From Flavobacteriaceae bacterium (GTDB lineage: Bacteria; Bacteroidota; Bacteroidia; Flavobacteriales; Flavobacteriaceae): a stretch of DNA of 64,000 nt. Each line of letters starts with the position of its first letter. Position 1 is the first letter of the stretch. A program made the position numbers and the translations under genes. The notes beneath the pieces were generated by a model. The model was not told where the DNA came from. It ran no database searches and was given only the letters and a program-made list of their open reading frames with translations. Shown piece by piece: positions 62,964 to 64,000 of the stretch. Where the stretch lies: NCBI GenBank assembly GCA_023262185.1, contig JALRDO010000004.1, positions 43,229 to 107,228 of the forward strand, given 5' to 3'.

Positions 62964-63665
62964 GTGTTTTTTAAATTGCCCATACGAGGTTGGAAAGCCT
63001 TCTTTGAAAGCAAAGAAATTGCTAGCCACATTCATGGGATAGAGACAGTTATCAAAGATGCGTACCAGCAGCAGTCTTGCATGCCACATGTAGACCGTAT
63101 ATTTCGTGCTTTTGAGTGTTGTGACGTCTCATCCGTAAAAGTGATTATTCTTGGTCAGGATCCCTATCCGGCACCAGGTGTTGCCGACGGTTTGGCGTTT
63201 TCAACGGCAAAAAGAGGTCACATTCCAGCATCTTTAAAAAATATACTCAAAGAGAGTGGAAATGATGGAGTGACCGATGGCGATCTTACGTATTGGGCCA
63301 ATCAAGGTGTTCTTTTGCTCAATACCGTTTTGTCTGTTGAATGCGGTTCTCCAAACAGCCATAAAGGCATAGGGTGGGAAGTATTAACCCAAAAAGTGCT
63401 TTCTTTTTTAGTGGATAGAGGGCGTCCAATGGTGCTAATGCTTTGGGGAAGTCAAGCTCAAAAATTAGGAGCTCCATTTATGGATAAAAGCCACCTACAG
63501 ATTCTAAAATCAGGACATCCTTCACCATTAAGTGCGAATAGAGGATTGTGGTTCGGAAACGACCATTTCAATAAAGCGAATCAATTTTTAGCGAAAAATC
63601 ACCTCGATCCAATAGATTGGAAATTACCCGCCAACACGTTTTACAGTGAACCCACACTCTTTTAA
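62964..63665 (+). CDS. ung: Uracil-DNA glycosylase, family 1
   Basis: Base-excision repair enzyme that removes uracil from DNA. 233 residues (E. coli 229). Family 1 signatures: water-activating loop GQDPYPAPGVADGLAFS (about 70-86), PPSLKNI-like IPASLKNILKE, LLLNTVLSVE uracil-binding strand, WEVLTQKVL, LMLWGSQAQKLG and the minor-groove loop HPSPLSANRG (about 192-201). In the first loop a Pro follows DPYP's usual His position (DPYPAPG versus DPYHGPG), a change found in many real Ung proteins. The frame begins with GTG, and no ATG fits the N-terminus. The 3' end overlaps the convergent SUI1-like gene by 42 bp. Confidence 0.96.
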   Translation: MFFKLPIRGWKAFFESKEIASHIHGIETVIKDAYQQQSCMPHVDRIFRAFECCDVSSVKVIILGQDPYPAPGVADGLAFSTAKRGHIPASLKNILKESGNDGVTDGDLTYWANQGVLLLNTVLSVECGSPNSHKGIGWEVLTQKVLSFLVDRGRPMVLMLWGSQAQKLGAPFMDKSHLQILKSGHPSPLSANRGLWFGNDHFNKANQFLAKNHLDPIDWKLPANTFYSEPTLF

Positions 63666-63905
63666 ATAGGTCATGATTTTGTCTCTGTAATCTCCTTGAA
63701 TAACGATAGTTTCTTGTGCAATTCCTCCGCCTACATTGAGTAAAGACTTGAGTGCACTACTAAGTTTTTTAAAATCTTGATTCGCTCCTTGATATCCCTT
63801 AATAACCGTGGTGGGTTTGCCCTTTCTTTTTTCGTAAACACACTCTATCGGAGGGGTTTGATGAATATAAAAGGGTAGGGAAACTTGCCGCAGGCAATTC
63901 TGCAA
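63624..63905 (-). CDS. SUI1/eIF1-like translation initiation factor, N-terminus uncertain
   Basis: The C-terminal 75 residues are a clear SUI1 domain: IECVYEKRKGKPTTVIKGY, a DFKKL helix, LNVGGGIAQETIVIQGDYRD and KECGFTVKRVGG. Flavobacterial homologues (about 105-110 residues) carry roughly 25 more N-terminal residues, usually an acidic stretch. Here the frame is closed by TAA at 63918-63920 and contains no ATG; TTG at 63905 gives 93 residues. Possible explanations are a genuine TTG start, a frameshift in the first 60 bp of the gene, or a sequence error. The role in bacteria is not settled; YciH in E. coli affects initiation fidelity. The last 95 bases of the window hold nothing else I can support. 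Confidence 0.75.
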   Translation of the reverse strand: MQNCLRQVSLPFYIHQTPPIECVYEKRKGKPTTVIKGYQGANQDFKKLSSALKSLLNVGGGIAQETIVIQGDYRDKIMTYLKECGFTVKRVGG

Positions 63906-64000
63906 CCGTGTATGTTTTTAATACAAAAGGGTCTTGCCCTGATAAGCTTCTATACACCAAATTAAACCACCTTAACCACGTCAAGGGGAATTGACCTGTT

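Noticed and set aside
63799..63994. Minus-strand frame 63799-63984 and a plus-strand frame ending near 63994 as separate genes
   Set aside because: Neither shows a family motif, neither has a convincing start, and both overlap the SUI1 domain or its upstream region; they may be shadows of the unresolved SUI1 N-terminus.
1..64000. CRISPR arrays, prophage, insertion sequences, integrons or biosynthetic gene clusters
   Set aside because: No regular direct repeats, transposase, integrase, phage structural or NRPS/PKS motifs were seen on either strand.

Overview
The window looks like chromosomal DNA from a member of the Bacteroidota, most likely order Flavobacteriales; genus cannot be told from sequence alone. 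Reasons: the gene order ftsK-lolA-LptG-like-ribB, a fused alpha/beta 2-oxoacid dehydrogenase E1, a bacterial SUI1-like protein, an M1-like outer-membrane barrel protein of a type I know from flavobacteria, signal peptides ending in ...AQ/SQ, and promoters with the TAnnTTTG (-7) box of this phylum. Coding density is very high; almost every base is housekeeping sequence. I see no prophage, insertion sequence or CRISPR array. The only non-coding stretch above 300 bases is 9711-10219, which holds a tRNA-Ser and a cluster of nested inverted repeats.

Layout. 1-7700: an ABC-F protein cut by the window edge, a membrane protein of unknown role, then pheT, an RluA-type pseudouridine synthase, panB and sdaA on the minus strand. 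7700-12600: dnaK with a -24/-12-like promoter, tRNA-Ser(UGA), a 1-Cys peroxiredoxin, a sugar-isomerase-like lipoprotein and a TSUP permease. 12600-19700: envelope operon ftsK-lolA-LptG-like-ribB and an NhaC antiporter. 19800-28900: lpdA-tilS-dsbD-ComM-like, recG and a patatin. 28900-36800: a degenerate OmpA-like protein, an M20 peptidase, a UvrD helicase, an OmpA lipoprotein, a glycosyltransferase, a small PD-(D/E)XK protein and holA. 36800-46400: fused E1, M1-like barrel protein, LOG protein and uvrA, divergent from an S24/LexA-like repressor. 46400-55000: ggt, glmM, an LpxL-like acyltransferase, rhomboid, a flavin/iron-sulfur dehydrogenase and an LpxH-like phosphatase. 55000-60450: one plus-strand run of aroC, a dicarboxylate/amino-acid symporter and three genes (GshB-like ATP-grasp ligase, N-formylglutamate-amidohydrolase-like enzyme, DUF1704/QEGLA zinc peptidase). 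60400-64000: DCC thiol protein, mutS2, ung and a SUI1-like protein whose N-terminus is unclear.

The best candidate for an undescribed system is the three-gene cassette at 57452-60446. A ligase, an amide hydrolase and a zinc peptidase of the MATCAP (tubulin detyrosinase) family sit 8 bp apart, which suggests a cycle that attaches and removes an amino acid on a peptide or small molecule. Second is the uvrA/S24-repressor intergenic region: two 11-bp operator-like palindromes spaced exactly 21 bp apart lie over the uvrA promoter and just before the repressor gene, a plausible SOS-type circuit. Other points worth checking are the nested inverted repeats after tRNA-Ser, two -24/-12-like promoters (dnaK, ompA), back-to-back mirror-image promoters between mutS2 and ung, apparently leaderless genes, and five convergent gene pairs that share their stop codons in exactly 4 bp.

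All functional calls rest on recognition of motifs and family features by eye; no database search was run.
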